Part shown: one piece after another, positions 56,073 through 63,876 of the stretch
Position numbering within the stretch: the first letter of the stretch is position 1
Layout of the letters: each line of letters opens with the position of its first letter
From: Gammaproteobacteria bacterium LSUCC0096
Lineage (GTDB): Bacteria; Pseudomonadota; Gammaproteobacteria; Pseudomonadales; Litorivicinaceae
DNA: 64,000 nucleotides
Direction of reading: 5' to 3'
Assembly (NCBI GenBank): GCA_008087055.1
Contig: VIEA01000001.1
Span: 74,514-138,513, forward strand
Made by a program: the position numbers and the translations under genes
Notes under the pieces: generated by a model
What the model saw: only the letters and a program-made list of their open reading frames with translations
Told to the model about the DNA's origin: nothing
The model's database searches: none

Positions 56073-56464
56073 GTTGTCAGTAGTTTCACGCCCGGCAGTT
56101 GACTGAACTTGCGATCAAATGTGACCACTGGATAGGCGCTTTGGCGCTCTGCGTATTCTTGGATCATTAAATCGGAAAAGCCTTGGTTGCCGTGTTCGTA
56201 ACGATCGACGCATTTTGCGAGACTTTTAGGTGCCTCAAGTCTGAGTTTTGATATTCCCAGCAGAGACCAAAGAACGGATGCTATTTGTCTCCGAGTCATC
56301 TTTTTGACTGTTTCCATCACCCAGACACATTCTTGTACAACTTCTCGAGAAATATGAGCAGGATTTTCGACTGTCATCGAGCTTAAAAGCTCTCGCGCTA
56401 AGGCGTGCTGCGTTGGTTGATCATCGAAGAGTATGCGGATAACAACATTGGTGTCCAAAGTCAT
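56066..56464 (-). CDS. PIN-domain toxin, VapC-like
   Basis: 132-residue PIN nuclease. The acidic residues are visible: MTLDTNVVIRIL (first Asp), ECVWVMETV (Glu), and GFSDLMIQEYA followed by VVTFDRKFSQL (later Asp residues). Such toxins cut RNA, in several cases tRNA. It is translationally coupled (ATGA) to an AbrB-type antitoxin gene. Confidence 0.85.
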   Translation of the reverse strand: MTLDTNVVIRILFDDQPTQHALARELLSSMTVENPAHISREVVQECVWVMETVKKMTRRQIASVLWSLLGISKLRLEAPKSLAKCVDRYEHGNQGFSDLMIQEYAERQSAYPVVTFDRKFSQLPGVKLLTTH

Positions 56465-56757
56465 TTCGTATCCTCGCCATCAGGGTTTAATCCATCCGAC
56501 CAGGCTGTCTTTCTCGCTTCCTGTATGTCCTCGTCTGTCATAGTGATACCTGTATGAGAAAGGCAGCCGAGTAGCTTGATTGGTTCTTTGACTTTCACCA
56601 TGCGCACATACCCGTCGAGAGGAAAAAAGCGAATTTGATCACCGGGCTTCAGGTCGAGATGATCCCTGATCATTTTTGGGATTGTCGTTTGTCCTTTTTC
56701 TGTGAGCGTTGAGTCTTTTGGTAGCTCGTCATCATCGATCATCATGAGTGCCTGCAT
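56461..56757 (-). CDS. AbrB/SpoVT-type antitoxin
   Basis: About 98 residues. The swapped-hairpin DNA-binding segment is STLTEKGQTTIPKMIRDHLDLKPGDQIRF. The C-terminal tail (DEDIQEARKTAWSDG) probably blocks the toxin. Start is ATG 56757 or 56760, both after AAGGA. The usual gene order antitoxin-toxin fits a VapBC-like module. This pair is self-contained, with no mobile element nearby. Confidence 0.82.
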   Translation of the reverse strand: MQALMMIDDDELPKDSTLTEKGQTTIPKMIRDHLDLKPGDQIRFFPLDGYVRMVKVKEPIKLLGCLSHTGITMTDEDIQEARKTAWSDGLNPDGEDTK

Positions 56758-56881
56758 CATTAAGTCCTTAATAAATGGTAAAAGGTAAGGAATCAGGTTG
56801 TCCATCACAGGATAATTACTATTAAAGATCTCGAGTGAGAATAGGCCTTTGGGTATTGTCTGAAATAGCTGTAATGATTGG

Positions 56882-56908
56882 TAAAGCTGTTGTTTGATTT
56901 GCCGATAA
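56882..56908 (+). promoter_or_regulatory. Flagellar sigma-28 promoter upstream of small secreted protein
   Basis: TAAAGCTG (56882-56889), then 11 bases, then GCCGATAA (56901-56908). The -10 matches the FliA consensus at all eight positions and the -35 at six of eight. Transcription would begin near 56914-56917, at the start codon. Confidence 0.7.
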
Positions 56909-56916
56909 AAGGGGGT

Positions 56917-57297
56917 ATGAAGAATCTAAAACAAACTGTAGTCATGGTTGTGCTCGGATTGAGCGGTGCTGTTGCCTGGAGTCCACAGGTGCATGCCACT
57001 TGTTTTGGTAGTCAGAGCCAATTGACTTGTCATGACAACCTGACGGGCAACATCTATAACAGTCGGACCTATCGGCCACCTGCGGCTTCAAGACCGCAGG
57101 TCAAACAGCGATTTGGTTGGATGCCAATGCAGTCTCAAAGAAAGCTCGGGAATACGACGATTATTACCGGCCATACTGCAGGTCAAAAGCAGTGGAAGAC
57201 CTACGGAAAGACCTACAGTAATGGTGATTACCGAATCATTGGGTCAGACAGTCGCGGCCCAGTTCAGCGCACTTGCATTAATGGCAAGTGCTTCTGA
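56917..57297 (+). CDS. Small secreted Cys-containing protein, candidate flagellar regulon member
   Basis: Not recognised. The 126-residue product has a signal peptide (1-27, ending PQVHA) and a mature part with four Cys in two pairs (C29/C38 and C120/C125), rich in Gly, Ser, Thr, Tyr and Arg (pI likely basic). A sequence GNTTIITGHTAGQKQWKTY appears near the middle. A near-consensus sigma-28 promoter ends nine bases before ATG 56917, so the mRNA would have almost no leader. Next in-frame ATG is 56944. Confidence 0.7.
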   Translation: MKNLKQTVVMVVLGLSGAVAWSPQVHATCFGSQSQLTCHDNLTGNIYNSRTYRPPAASRPQVKQRFGWMPMQSQRKLGNTTIITGHTAGQKQWKTYGKTYSNGDYRIIGSDSRGPVQRTCINGKCF

Positions 57298-57299
57298 GT

Positions 57300-58175
57300 T
57301 TAGGTCGCAACCGGCCGGATGTGATTCTGGATCTTATCGAGAATGATGTCTGGTCTTAGTTCTGAGACTTCAACAAATTCTGCTTTGGGTAGGATTTTCT
57401 TCAGCGCTAATCCGATCGAAGGTCGGCTTCCAATCCAGTACACATTCGAAAAGTTCACCGCTTGGCGCTTGAGTCCTTGAGCTACAGGTAAGACAGAGTC
57501 TGAATCGTTCAAAACAACCCACCACTTTTGCACGTCGGTCGGTGGGAGCACGGCCAAATTTTGCGGACGGTATTTGTAAAAGCCCATGCGAATCACGCGC
57601 TGACCGTTTGCGACCAATTTTTTCGCAAGAAATCCGCTGGTTTCTGCTGGTTCAAATACAAGGCATAGCTCTTTTTCTTCTTCTCTTCTAGCAACCAGAT
57701 CAGCCAGCTCTTGGATGCTGCCAGGAACTTTCGGTGTCATGACGCTTGAAAAGTGGAATTTAGAAATATCTTTGATGTGACACACCTCAGATAAGGCAAT
57801 CGCGGTTTCTTGATCGATGGCCGCAAACTTCAGGCGATCTGTACGAATTTTGAGTGCTTCACAGAGTTCATCAAATTGCTCTAGAGCATCAGGTGCATCG
57901 GGTGTCGCACACACGATTGTCAGTGCGCGATCGTCTTTCGCATCATCCCACTCTTCAAGCTCACGGATAACAGCACGTCGGACGGCATCATTGACAAGCT
58001 CAACCTGAGTAATGGGAGACTGAACTATCCGGACTAGATATTTTTCTGCCATGTGGGCTAGCGAAGCGCCCAGAGCACTTGAATGTCCTTCCCAGGCTGG
58101 GGTTGCAACAATTACCGTACCGTTTTTATCGGATGCCATAGTCTTGCTCGTTTCTCGTGTCATTGTTTGAGGCAT
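57300..58175 (-). CDS. Hypothetical protein, 291 residues
   Basis: Not recognised. Cytoplasmic, without signal or membrane segments. It has alternating hydrophobic strands and acidic helices (TVIVATPAWEGHSSALG, KWWVVLNDSDSVLPVAQG), suggesting a Rossmann-like or two-domain alpha/beta fold such as that of universal stress proteins, but no motif decides it. The start is uncertain: ATG 58175, 58163 or 58139, none with a good ribosome-binding site. It is convergent with the small secreted gene, ending two bases after it. Confidence 0.65.
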   Translation of the reverse strand: MPQTMTRETSKTMASDKNGTVIVATPAWEGHSSALGASLAHMAEKYLVRIVQSPITQVELVNDAVRRAVIRELEEWDDAKDDRALTIVCATPDAPDALEQFDELCEALKIRTDRLKFAAIDQETAIALSEVCHIKDISKFHFSSVMTPKVPGSIQELADLVARREEEKELCLVFEPAETSGFLAKKLVANGQRVIRMGFYKYRPQNLAVLPPTDVQKWWVVLNDSDSVLPVAQGLKRQAVNFSNVYWIGSRPSIGLALKKILPKAEFVEVSELRPDIILDKIQNHIRPVAT

Positions 58176-58261
58176 AGAATCGCGGTTGGACAGCTATCCA
58201 ATTGGAGGTCCGCGTCGATATAATGCTTGAACTATAAGGGCACCGTCGGTCTAGCTCAAGT

Positions 58262-59029
58262 TTAGGGCTTTTGTGTCAGTCGATAGGCCAACAGACCGAT
58301 CCATTCATGCAGAAGGATATTTAACTGCTCGGAGCCCGTGCCCAGATCCCACCGAAATTCTGTTGATGGAGTCCGTGATCTGAAGTCCACAGGATACGGA
58401 ATGACATGAATCCCGCGATCTTTAAAGATTTCAAATGCGCGTGGCATGTGGAACGCTGATGTCACCAAAAGCCAGGGTTTATCGCCTGCAAACCCGATTA
58501 AATCTTTGGTGTAGAGTGCATTTTCGAATGTATTCCGCGATTGGTTTTCCAAAATAATCCGCTCGGTTGATCCAGCAGTTTCATTGAAAAACCGAAGCGC
58601 GACGTCGCTCTCAGACAATGCTCCACGAACGAAACGTCCTGAGAAGCCACTAAACACAACCGGCACATCTGGGTAGCGCCTCATTAATGTCAGGGCTTCA
58701 GTCATTCGTTCGCCGGCGCCGTTCATGCTGACTTGATCATGGGCCTCTGTGACCAGCTCATTAAAAGCGCCTCCTAATACGATGATGCCCTCGATTTGGG
58801 TTGGCTTGCTGGATTGGTGTGCCAATTCATGACTGTGTAAGAGGGTGTTCCAAATCGGTGTTGCGCCAAGCAAAAGAGTCCAAAGGACGGTGACAATGGA
58901 AAGAAGGGCTGTGAAGCGACTCTTGATCCATAGGGCCAGTCCCCACGTTAAAACCAGTAACGCAAGGAGGTGCAGTGGCTGAATAAAAAACCAGACGAAT
59001 TTTGAAGTGATGAAATAAAGATCTTGCAT
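58262..59029 (-). CDS. YdcF/ElyC-like DUF218 membrane protein
   Basis: 255-residue protein with two N-terminal membrane segments and a DUF218 domain. It has IIVLGGAFNELV, VVFSGFSGR, SRNTFENALYTKDLIG and LLVTSAFHMPRAFEIFKDRG, typical of ElyC/SanA/YdcF. In E. coli ElyC affects use of the lipid carrier in envelope synthesis. The role here is inferred. Confidence 0.87.
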   Translation of the reverse strand: MQDLYFITSKFVWFFIQPLHLLALLVLTWGLALWIKSRFTALLSIVTVLWTLLLGATPIWNTLLHSHELAHQSSKPTQIEGIIVLGGAFNELVTEAHDQVSMNGAGERMTEALTLMRRYPDVPVVFSGFSGRFVRGALSESDVALRFFNETAGSTERIILENQSRNTFENALYTKDLIGFAGDKPWLLVTSAFHMPRAFEIFKDRGIHVIPYPVDFRSRTPSTEFRWDLGTGSEQLNILLHEWIGLLAYRLTQKP

Positions 59030-59155
59030 AGACGAATCATAGCCTGATTCCGCATTTCTGTTGCGGAGTTATAATTACGAATGTTTTTAAAGATAGAAAA
59101 CAAGATCACATGTTCCTTGTCGGGTACACTGAGAGCTCGGTGAATGGAGGTTAAA

Positions 59156-59383
59156 GTGTTCCAATTCGGTGGTCCTAACTGCAAAGTCTGTCGATTAATC
59201 CGGGTCTATTTATTAGTAGCCGTGCCGGTTTTGATGATGATGTGGATTAAACCGGATTTTCAGATTCCTGCTGGGGTTGATGGTCGAGCAGTTGTTGGCT
59301 ATGCATTTGGCATTGGCGTCGTGGCAATGTTCGCTTACAAGTACTACACCGATATTTATCGAAAAAAGCGCAAGAATGACTGA
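59156..59383 (+). CDS. Small two-TM protein with Cys pair
   Basis: Not recognised. A 75-residue product starting at GTG 59156 with GGAGG five bases upstream (an in-frame ATG at 59144 has none). N-terminal CKVC is followed by two hydrophobic segments (about 15-32 and 47-62) and a basic tail (YRKKRKND). It overlaps the next small gene by eight bases, so they are likely cotranscribed. Confidence 0.65.
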   Translation: MFQFGGPNCKVCRLIRVYLLVAVPVLMMMWIKPDFQIPAGVDGRAVVGYAFGIGVVAMFAYKYYTDIYRKKRKND

Positions 59384-59618
59384 CTCCCCCAACTGCTGGA
59401 AATGTCGATTTTTTAAGATCAGCTGGGATCCTAAATTTCCCTATGAGTGCGAGGCAATGAACTTTAAAAGCCAAGCTCTTCCCTGTATTCAGGTGATGAG
59501 TATCGATGGCCGGCATTGCCAATGGTTTCGCCCCAAACCAGAGGGTGCTTCAGCAACCGGTGAAACCCAGACTGCAAAGGGTGGCATCAAAGGTAACCAG
59601 GTCGATCACTCTGCCTAG
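59376..59618 (+). CDS. Small four-Cys protein
   Basis: 80-residue cytoplasmic protein. The N-terminal half carries four or five Cys in CWKCRFFKISWD, YECEAMNFKSQALPCI and HCQWF. This pattern (C-x2-C-x2-F-x-I-x-WD ... FKS ... P ... C-x-x-F) occurs in a family of short proteins sometimes listed, without support, as uracil-DNA glycosylase. It may bind a metal or FeS cluster. Start ATG 59376, in the end of the previous gene. Confidence 0.7.
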   Translation: MTDSPNCWKCRFFKISWDPKFPYECEAMNFKSQALPCIQVMSIDGRHCQWFRPKPEGASATGETQTAKGGIKGNQVDHSA

Positions 59619-59619
59619 C

Positions 59620-60129
59620 TTAGTCGCGCACCATCAAGATCGGCTGATGCAATTGGACCGCTTGTCGACAGGATGTAGATCCTTGGAATAGGAAAATCGA
59701 GCACCCAAATCGCTCGCCATGCCACGAGTTGTCACTTAGCCAGAAATTCTTAACCGCCACTCCTGGGAATACATTTGGATTGAGCGGGGGACTGTCGCAA
59801 GTTGTTTCGAGGATCTCCTCAAATTCGTCTTGGGTTGGCAGACGCCACTTCTCACCTGATTTGTTAGAAAAGTCGCGAAGATAGGATTCAGCCTCAATCT
59901 TGGTGAGCTCCAGAGGCTCACCCAAACATTTTTTGCCGCGAAATGATTGACCGGCCATGCAGCGATACCAGACAGAACCTGAGACATGTTGAGCGAGCCC
60001 CGTGGTTGGATTCACGATGAACTTGCCATAATCCTTCGGTGATTTTACATCAACACAGTCCGGAAGATCGCGAGATCGTTCGCAACCAGCCAGCAGAAGA
60101 AGTGTGATGCAAGCTACTAAAATACGCAT
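59620..60129 (-). CDS. DUF1566-domain lipoprotein
   Basis: 169-residue predicted lipoprotein: signal peptide with lipobox LLAGC (Cys 16), then a domain with TTGLAQHVSGSVWYRC and the DUF1566 motif WRLPTQDEFEEILE, FWLSDNSW. Such domains resemble C-type lectin/formylglycine-generating folds and occur in surface proteins. Function unknown. It ends one base after the four-Cys gene on the opposite strand. Confidence 0.82.
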   Translation of the reverse strand: MRILVACITLLLLAGCERSRDLPDCVDVKSPKDYGKFIVNPTTGLAQHVSGSVWYRCMAGQSFRGKKCLGEPLELTKIEAESYLRDFSNKSGEKWRLPTQDEFEEILETTCDSPPLNPNVFPGVAVKNFWLSDNSWHGERFGCSIFLFQGSTSCRQAVQLHQPILMVRD

Positions 60130-60215
60130 TAATCACCTTTTATTGATCGAGGGTCTGTACTCTCTCAGTCAGTTCCATACTATATCGGAACAAAACGGAA
60201 AAACGTTGAGAGGTG

Positions 60216-60242
60216 TAAATATTTCAATGTTTTTGCCGATAC
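60216..60242 (+). promoter_or_regulatory. Sigma-28 promoter of the stator genes
   Basis: TAAATATT (60216-60223), 11 bases, GCCGATAC (60235-60242). The -10 matches FliA consensus at seven of eight positions, the -35 at five or six. It is 50 bases upstream of the pomA start. Class IV (late) control of motAB is known from many polar-flagellated bacteria. Confidence 0.8.
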
Positions 60243-60291
60243 ACTGTCCGTGGCGGTGATTTTGCCTGAATCAATGTAATGGGAGAGTTAA

Positions 60292-61053
60292 ATGGATATC
60301 GCTAGTGTCGTTGGCCTGATTGGTGCGCTCGCTCTGATTGTGATGGCGATGGGTGACCCAGGTCCCTTCGTTGACACTCCTTCACTGTTGATCGTATTGG
60401 GTGGCTCGATTATGGCCACCATGTATCGTTCCACACTTCCTGAATTCTTGGGCTTTGCCGGAGTAATGGGTAAAGCCTTTGGTGGATATCCAGATAAGCC
60501 TGATGAACTGATTGTTCAGCTCGGTGAGCTTGCAACCATTGCACGGAAAGACGGCATGATTGCGCTTGAGGGCCAAGAGATTAAAAACAAGTTCATGGCC
60601 AAAGGTATTTCAATGCTTGTGGACGGTACCGATGGCAAGTTGATCAAGACCTCTCTCGAGCGCGAGAACGACCAGATGAAATCCCGACATGCAGCTGGAG
60701 CAAGCTTCTTTGAGGCTTGGGCGGAAATCGCACCTGCGATGGGGATGATCGGGACACTCGTTGGTCTCGTATTGATGCTTGGTAACATGTCCGACCCGAA
60801 AGCGATTGGTCCTGCGATGGCGGTTGCCCTCTTGACGACGTTGTATGGAGCACTTCTTGCGAACGTGATTTTGATTCCATGTGCGATGAAATTGAAAACA
60901 AAATCCAGTATGGAAGCTCTGAATAACGAGTTGATCATTGAAGGTGTGATGTTCATCAATGATGGTGGTAACCCTCGCGTGATGGGTGACATGCTCGGAT
61001 CATTCCTTGATTCGAAAGCGCGTGAAAAAGCCATGGCGGCAATGGGTAACTGA
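60292..61053 (+). CDS. pomA: Flagellar stator protein, MotA/PomA (Na+ type)
   Basis: Inner-membrane stator unit, 253 residues with four transmembrane segments. It closely follows PomA: MDIASVVGLIGALALIVMA, SLLIVLGGSIMATM, APAMGMIGTLVGLVLMLGNMSDPKAIGPAMAVALLTTLYGALLAN. The length and the DPKAIGPAMAVALLTT segment are typical of PomA rather than E. coli MotA (295). GGGAGAG precedes ATG. Na+ coupling is inferred from the resemblance. pomB follows after nine bases. Confidence 0.92.
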   Translation: MDIASVVGLIGALALIVMAMGDPGPFVDTPSLLIVLGGSIMATMYRSTLPEFLGFAGVMGKAFGGYPDKPDELIVQLGELATIARKDGMIALEGQEIKNKFMAKGISMLVDGTDGKLIKTSLERENDQMKSRHAAGASFFEAWAEIAPAMGMIGTLVGLVLMLGNMSDPKAIGPAMAVALLTTLYGALLANVILIPCAMKLKTKSSMEALNNELIIEGVMFINDGGNPRVMGDMLGSFLDSKAREKAMAAMGN

Positions 61054-61062
61054 GGCTGATTC

Positions 61063-62292
61063 ATGGCTGACGACGACAAGGATCTTCTGGAGGAAGGCCA
61101 AGAAGCTGAAGAAGAGCTTCTTGAGGAGCCTGCCGAGCCCGAAGAGGAAGAGAAAAAATGTGAGGAGTGTGCCCCCTGTAAGGGCGGTGCCCCTGCTTGG
61201 ATGGCAACGTTCGCCGACATGGCGACACTGCTCATGGCGTTCTTCGTATTGATTCTTTCTTTCGCGGAAATGAACGTTCCGAAATACAAACAGATTACTG
61301 GTTCACTGAAGGCAGCCTTCGGTGTGCAGCGTTTGGTGCCTGTCGTTGAACCACCCAAGGCGCAGAGTCTGATAGCCCGCGACTTCTCTCCTGCGGTTGC
61401 CCAACCCACTCCTCAGCAGGTTGTCAAACAGGATACAACCGATCAAATGAAGAAAGAGGTTGAGCCGCAAACTGATACGAAATCGGCAGATTTTGAAAAC
61501 AATGAAGATTTCAAAACAGTACAGCAGGTTCTCGCACAAGAGATTGCTGAAGGCCAAGTCGAAGTCAAAATCGAAGATGAAAAGATCGTCGTTGAGCTCA
61601 CTTCACCTGCGAGTTCCGGCGGTGAAGGTGAGTCTGATAATGGCACATTAAGCGCCGGTATCATCGATCAAAAAACAGTTGAGATGTTTGCCAAAGTCGC
61701 TGACGCACAAGCGCAGATCGAATCTGAAGTGGTTGTGAAAGATGCGCAATCAGCAGATCAGGCAATGCAAGGTCAAAATCAGGGCGATAACGCAACTGCT
61801 GGCACGCAAGGCGACAGTCAGGGTGGACCGAGTGATAGTCAGTCTGTTGATGATTCGCTTGAGAAACTCAGAATGGAATTGTCGAACGAGATTCAGCAAG
61901 GGTTGGCCGAAGTTGAGCGCGAAGGTGACAAGATCATTGTTCGCCTCGCTGAACAGGGATCATTCCGTTCTGGCTATGCTGATCTTCAGCCTGGATTTCT
62001 ACCGTTACTGAACAAAGTGGGTGACGCGATTTCTAATACAAGTGGCACGGTCACTGTTGAAGGCCATACCGATAACGTGCCGATTGCCTTTAGTGAGCGC
62101 TTCCAGTCGAACTGGGATTTGTCAGCTGCACGGTCTGCCGCAGTTGCTGATTACCTCTTGGGTAATACGAATTTGCAGCAAGGTCGTGTGACGGTCGTTG
62201 GATATGCGGATAGTAAGCCAATCGCGTCGAATGATACCCGTGAAGGTCGCGCGAAGAATCGCCGAATCGAGGTTGTTGTTGATGGTGGTTAA
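61063..62292 (+). CDS. pomB: Flagellar stator protein, MotB/PomB (long linker)
   Basis: 409-residue protein. A very acidic N-terminus (1-32) precedes a CEECAPC motif (C33, C36, C39), the transmembrane segment with the ion-binding Asp (D52 in AWMATFADMATLLMAFF), a plug region, a linker of about 180 residues and an OmpA-like peptidoglycan-binding domain (VEGHTDNVPIAF, NWDLSAARSAAVADYL). Linker residues 152-198 look like a degenerate copy of residues 266-310 (EIAEGQVEVKIEDEKIVVEL versus NEIQQGLAEVEREGDKIIVR). Most MotB/PomB are 300-320 residues. Its end overlaps the Sel1 gene. Confidence 0.92.
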   Translation: MADDDKDLLEEGQEAEEELLEEPAEPEEEEKKCEECAPCKGGAPAWMATFADMATLLMAFFVLILSFAEMNVPKYKQITGSLKAAFGVQRLVPVVEPPKAQSLIARDFSPAVAQPTPQQVVKQDTTDQMKKEVEPQTDTKSADFENNEDFKTVQQVLAQEIAEGQVEVKIEDEKIVVELTSPASSGGEGESDNGTLSAGIIDQKTVEMFAKVADAQAQIESEVVVKDAQSADQAMQGQNQGDNATAGTQGDSQGGPSDSQSVDDSLEKLRMELSNEIQQGLAEVEREGDKIIVRLAEQGSFRSGYADLQPGFLPLLNKVGDAISNTSGTVTVEGHTDNVPIAFSERFQSNWDLSAARSAAVADYLLGNTNLQQGRVTVVGYADSKPIASNDTREGRAKNRRIEVVVDGG

Positions 62293-62992
62293 GCTCTGTA
62301 AGTCTGCTGTTGTCACTTTGGCATGTCTGGGAGCAGTGATTCCTGCCGTCGCGAATGTTGAGCCTGGAGTGAAGGCATTTGAGCGCGGCCATCCATCATC
62401 GGCACTCAGGAACTGGTTACCTTTGGCCCGTGAAGGGAATCCAAAAGCGCAGAATAATGTCGGGTTAATGTATGAACGAGGCCTTGGTGTCTCGCAGAGT
62501 TACCCAGAGGCGATGCGATGGTACCGGTTAGCTGCTGATCAAGGGTTACCTGAAGCCAATCACAATTTGGGTCTTCTGTATTACTCAGGCTATGGCACTG
62601 AAGTGAATGATCGCGAAGCGTTCAAGCGATTCCGAGCTGCCGCTGAAAAAGAGCTACCTGAATCACTCTATATGCTGGGTCTGATGGTGTATTTCGGGAA
62701 GGCAACGAGCCCAAATCCAGAAACGGCGATGCAATTGTTTGAGTCCGCAGCGACCATGGGCTACGCAGAAGCGCAGTACATGGTTGGCTATCTGATGCAG
62801 TCAGGTGATCTAGGAAAACCTCGCCCTGATGCGGCCTTTGTCTGGTCAAAATTGGCAGCGGAAAAAGGGATCGAACTGGCAACGGATCTCAATTACATGA
62901 CCACTTTGGTGCTTGATGAAGCAGAGCAGGCGCGCGCTCAGCAATTGACTGATCTGTGTCGTTCGTCAAACTTCACAGATTGTCCGAAATAA
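62282..62992 (+). CDS. Sel1-repeat periplasmic protein
   Basis: 236-residue product with a signal peptide (ending AVIPAVA) and four Sel1 repeats: AQNNVGLMYERGLGVSQSYPEAMRWYRLAADQG and relatives. The last residues contain two Cys (CRSSNFTDC). The start ATG 62282 overlaps the pomB stop, so it should be read with the stator genes; similar MotX-like Sel1 proteins associate with Na+ stators in vibrios. MotX-like function is a suggestion only, as clear MotX identity was not established. Confidence 0.8.
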   Translation: MVVKLCKSAVVTLACLGAVIPAVANVEPGVKAFERGHPSSALRNWLPLAREGNPKAQNNVGLMYERGLGVSQSYPEAMRWYRLAADQGLPEANHNLGLLYYSGYGTEVNDREAFKRFRAAAEKELPESLYMLGLMVYFGKATSPNPETAMQLFESAATMGYAEAQYMVGYLMQSGDLGKPRPDAAFVWSKLAAEKGIELATDLNYMTTLVLDEAEQARAQQLTDLCRSSNFTDCPK

Positions 62993-63004
62993 TCGAAAAA
63001 ATCC

Positions 63005-63031
63005 TAAAGACTTCCTGACTTCTCCCGATTC
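63005..63031 (+). promoter_or_regulatory. Sigma-28 promoter of fliS
   Basis: TAAAGACT (63005-63012), 11 bases, CCCGATTC (63024-63031), 42 bases upstream of fliS. The spacing is exact; the -10 departs from GCCGATAA at three positions, so it is weaker than the other two sites. Confidence 0.6.
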
Positions 63032-63072
63032 TATAAGTAACTCAAGAACATATAGACAACGAGGATGAGTTC

Positions 63073-63489
63073 ATGGCGTTTCGTAAAAAAGGTCTGGCTA
63101 GTTACGGCGAAGTAAGTGTTCAAGCAGGAACAGCTTATGCCGATTCGGTTCAACTGATTCAGATGTTATTTGACGGGTTGATTGACTCACTGTCAGCTGC
63201 TGAAGGTCAGATTGAGCGTAAAGAAATCCAGGCCAAAGGCGAATCACTGAGCCGTGCGACTCGCATTGTGCTGGGCCTTCAAGGATCTTTGGATCTTGAG
63301 AAAGGTGGTGAAATCGCAGCCAACCTTGCAGATCTCTACGATTATTGCACGCGTCGCTTGATGCATGCCAACCTCAAAAACGATGTTGAGGCAGTACAGG
63401 AAGTAAAGCGCTTGATCAGTGAAATCCGCGACGCATGGTCGCAAGTTCCTGAGCTTCTTCAGCAGCAACAAGTCGCGAGTGTCGGTTAA
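63073..63489 (+). CDS. fliS: Flagellar export chaperone FliS
   Basis: Small helical chaperone that binds the C-terminus of flagellin and prevents early polymerisation. The 138-residue product has QLIQMLFDGLIDSLSAAEGQIERKE, SRATRIVLGLQGSLDLEKGGEIAANLADLYDYC and LMHANLKNDVEAVQEVKRL. The fliS-unknown-fleQ order is widespread in Pseudomonas-like genomes. fliC and fliD must lie elsewhere. Confidence 0.95.
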   Translation: MAFRKKGLASYGEVSVQAGTAYADSVQLIQMLFDGLIDSLSAAEGQIERKEIQAKGESLSRATRIVLGLQGSLDLEKGGEIAANLADLYDYCTRRLMHANLKNDVEAVQEVKRLISEIRDAWSQVPELLQQQQVASVG

Positions 63490-63493
63490 TTCG

Positions 63494-63790
63494 ATGTTGG
63501 GGGCTATTGATTCAATCAATACACTAGATGGTGCGGCTGAGTCCCAAGAGGCTCGCCAGCCGATCTCTCCTGGCCCCTTGTTCAAAGAAATCTATGCCGG
63601 CTTGATTGATGTCGAAGATCCATCAGCATGGCGTCCCGTGTTAGACAGGGAAACGCGTTCTTTCCTAGCGCATACCACGGATATTCAGACACTTGATCAG
63701 TTTAAAACGATCCATCAAACACCAGAAAAGTGGGGTACTGCTTTTCATCATCGCACCTATGTTGCAACTCTTGAGTCACTTCAAGGCTAG
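63494..63790 (+). CDS. Small hypothetical protein downstream of fliS
   Basis: Not recognised. A 98-residue product, cytoplasmic, with PLFKEIYAGLIDVEDPSAW and RTYVATLESLQG; mixed helix prediction. Its position, four bases after the fliS stop, is that of fliT-like chaperone genes in other gammaproteobacteria, but I see no FliT signature. Start ATG 63494; no clear ribosome-binding site, which suggests coupling to fliS. Confidence 0.6.
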   Translation: MLGAIDSINTLDGAAESQEARQPISPGPLFKEIYAGLIDVEDPSAWRPVLDRETRSFLAHTTDIQTLDQFKTIHQTPEKWGTAFHHRTYVATLESLQG

Positions 63791-63876
63791 AAGATTGCAC
63801 TAAAATTTTGAGGTCGAGGCCTCCTCCTCTATACTCCTGAAGTTATAACGATTAACTCTCTAGGAATTTGCCGCCT

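Noticed and set aside
58128-58139. Minus-strand TCCGATAA resembling a sigma-28 -10 box
   Set aside because: It is in the coding start of the 291-residue gene, and the -35 position does not match.
60516-61409. Long minus-strand open frame of about 297 codons opposite pomA/pomB
   Set aside because: It is rich in Ser and Arg, has no family resemblance, and lies fully antisense to two well recognised genes; a by-product of their codon use.
63800-63840. GAGG/CCTC stretch as terminator before the sigma-54 activator
   Set aside because: The stem is only four to five bases and there is no U tract.
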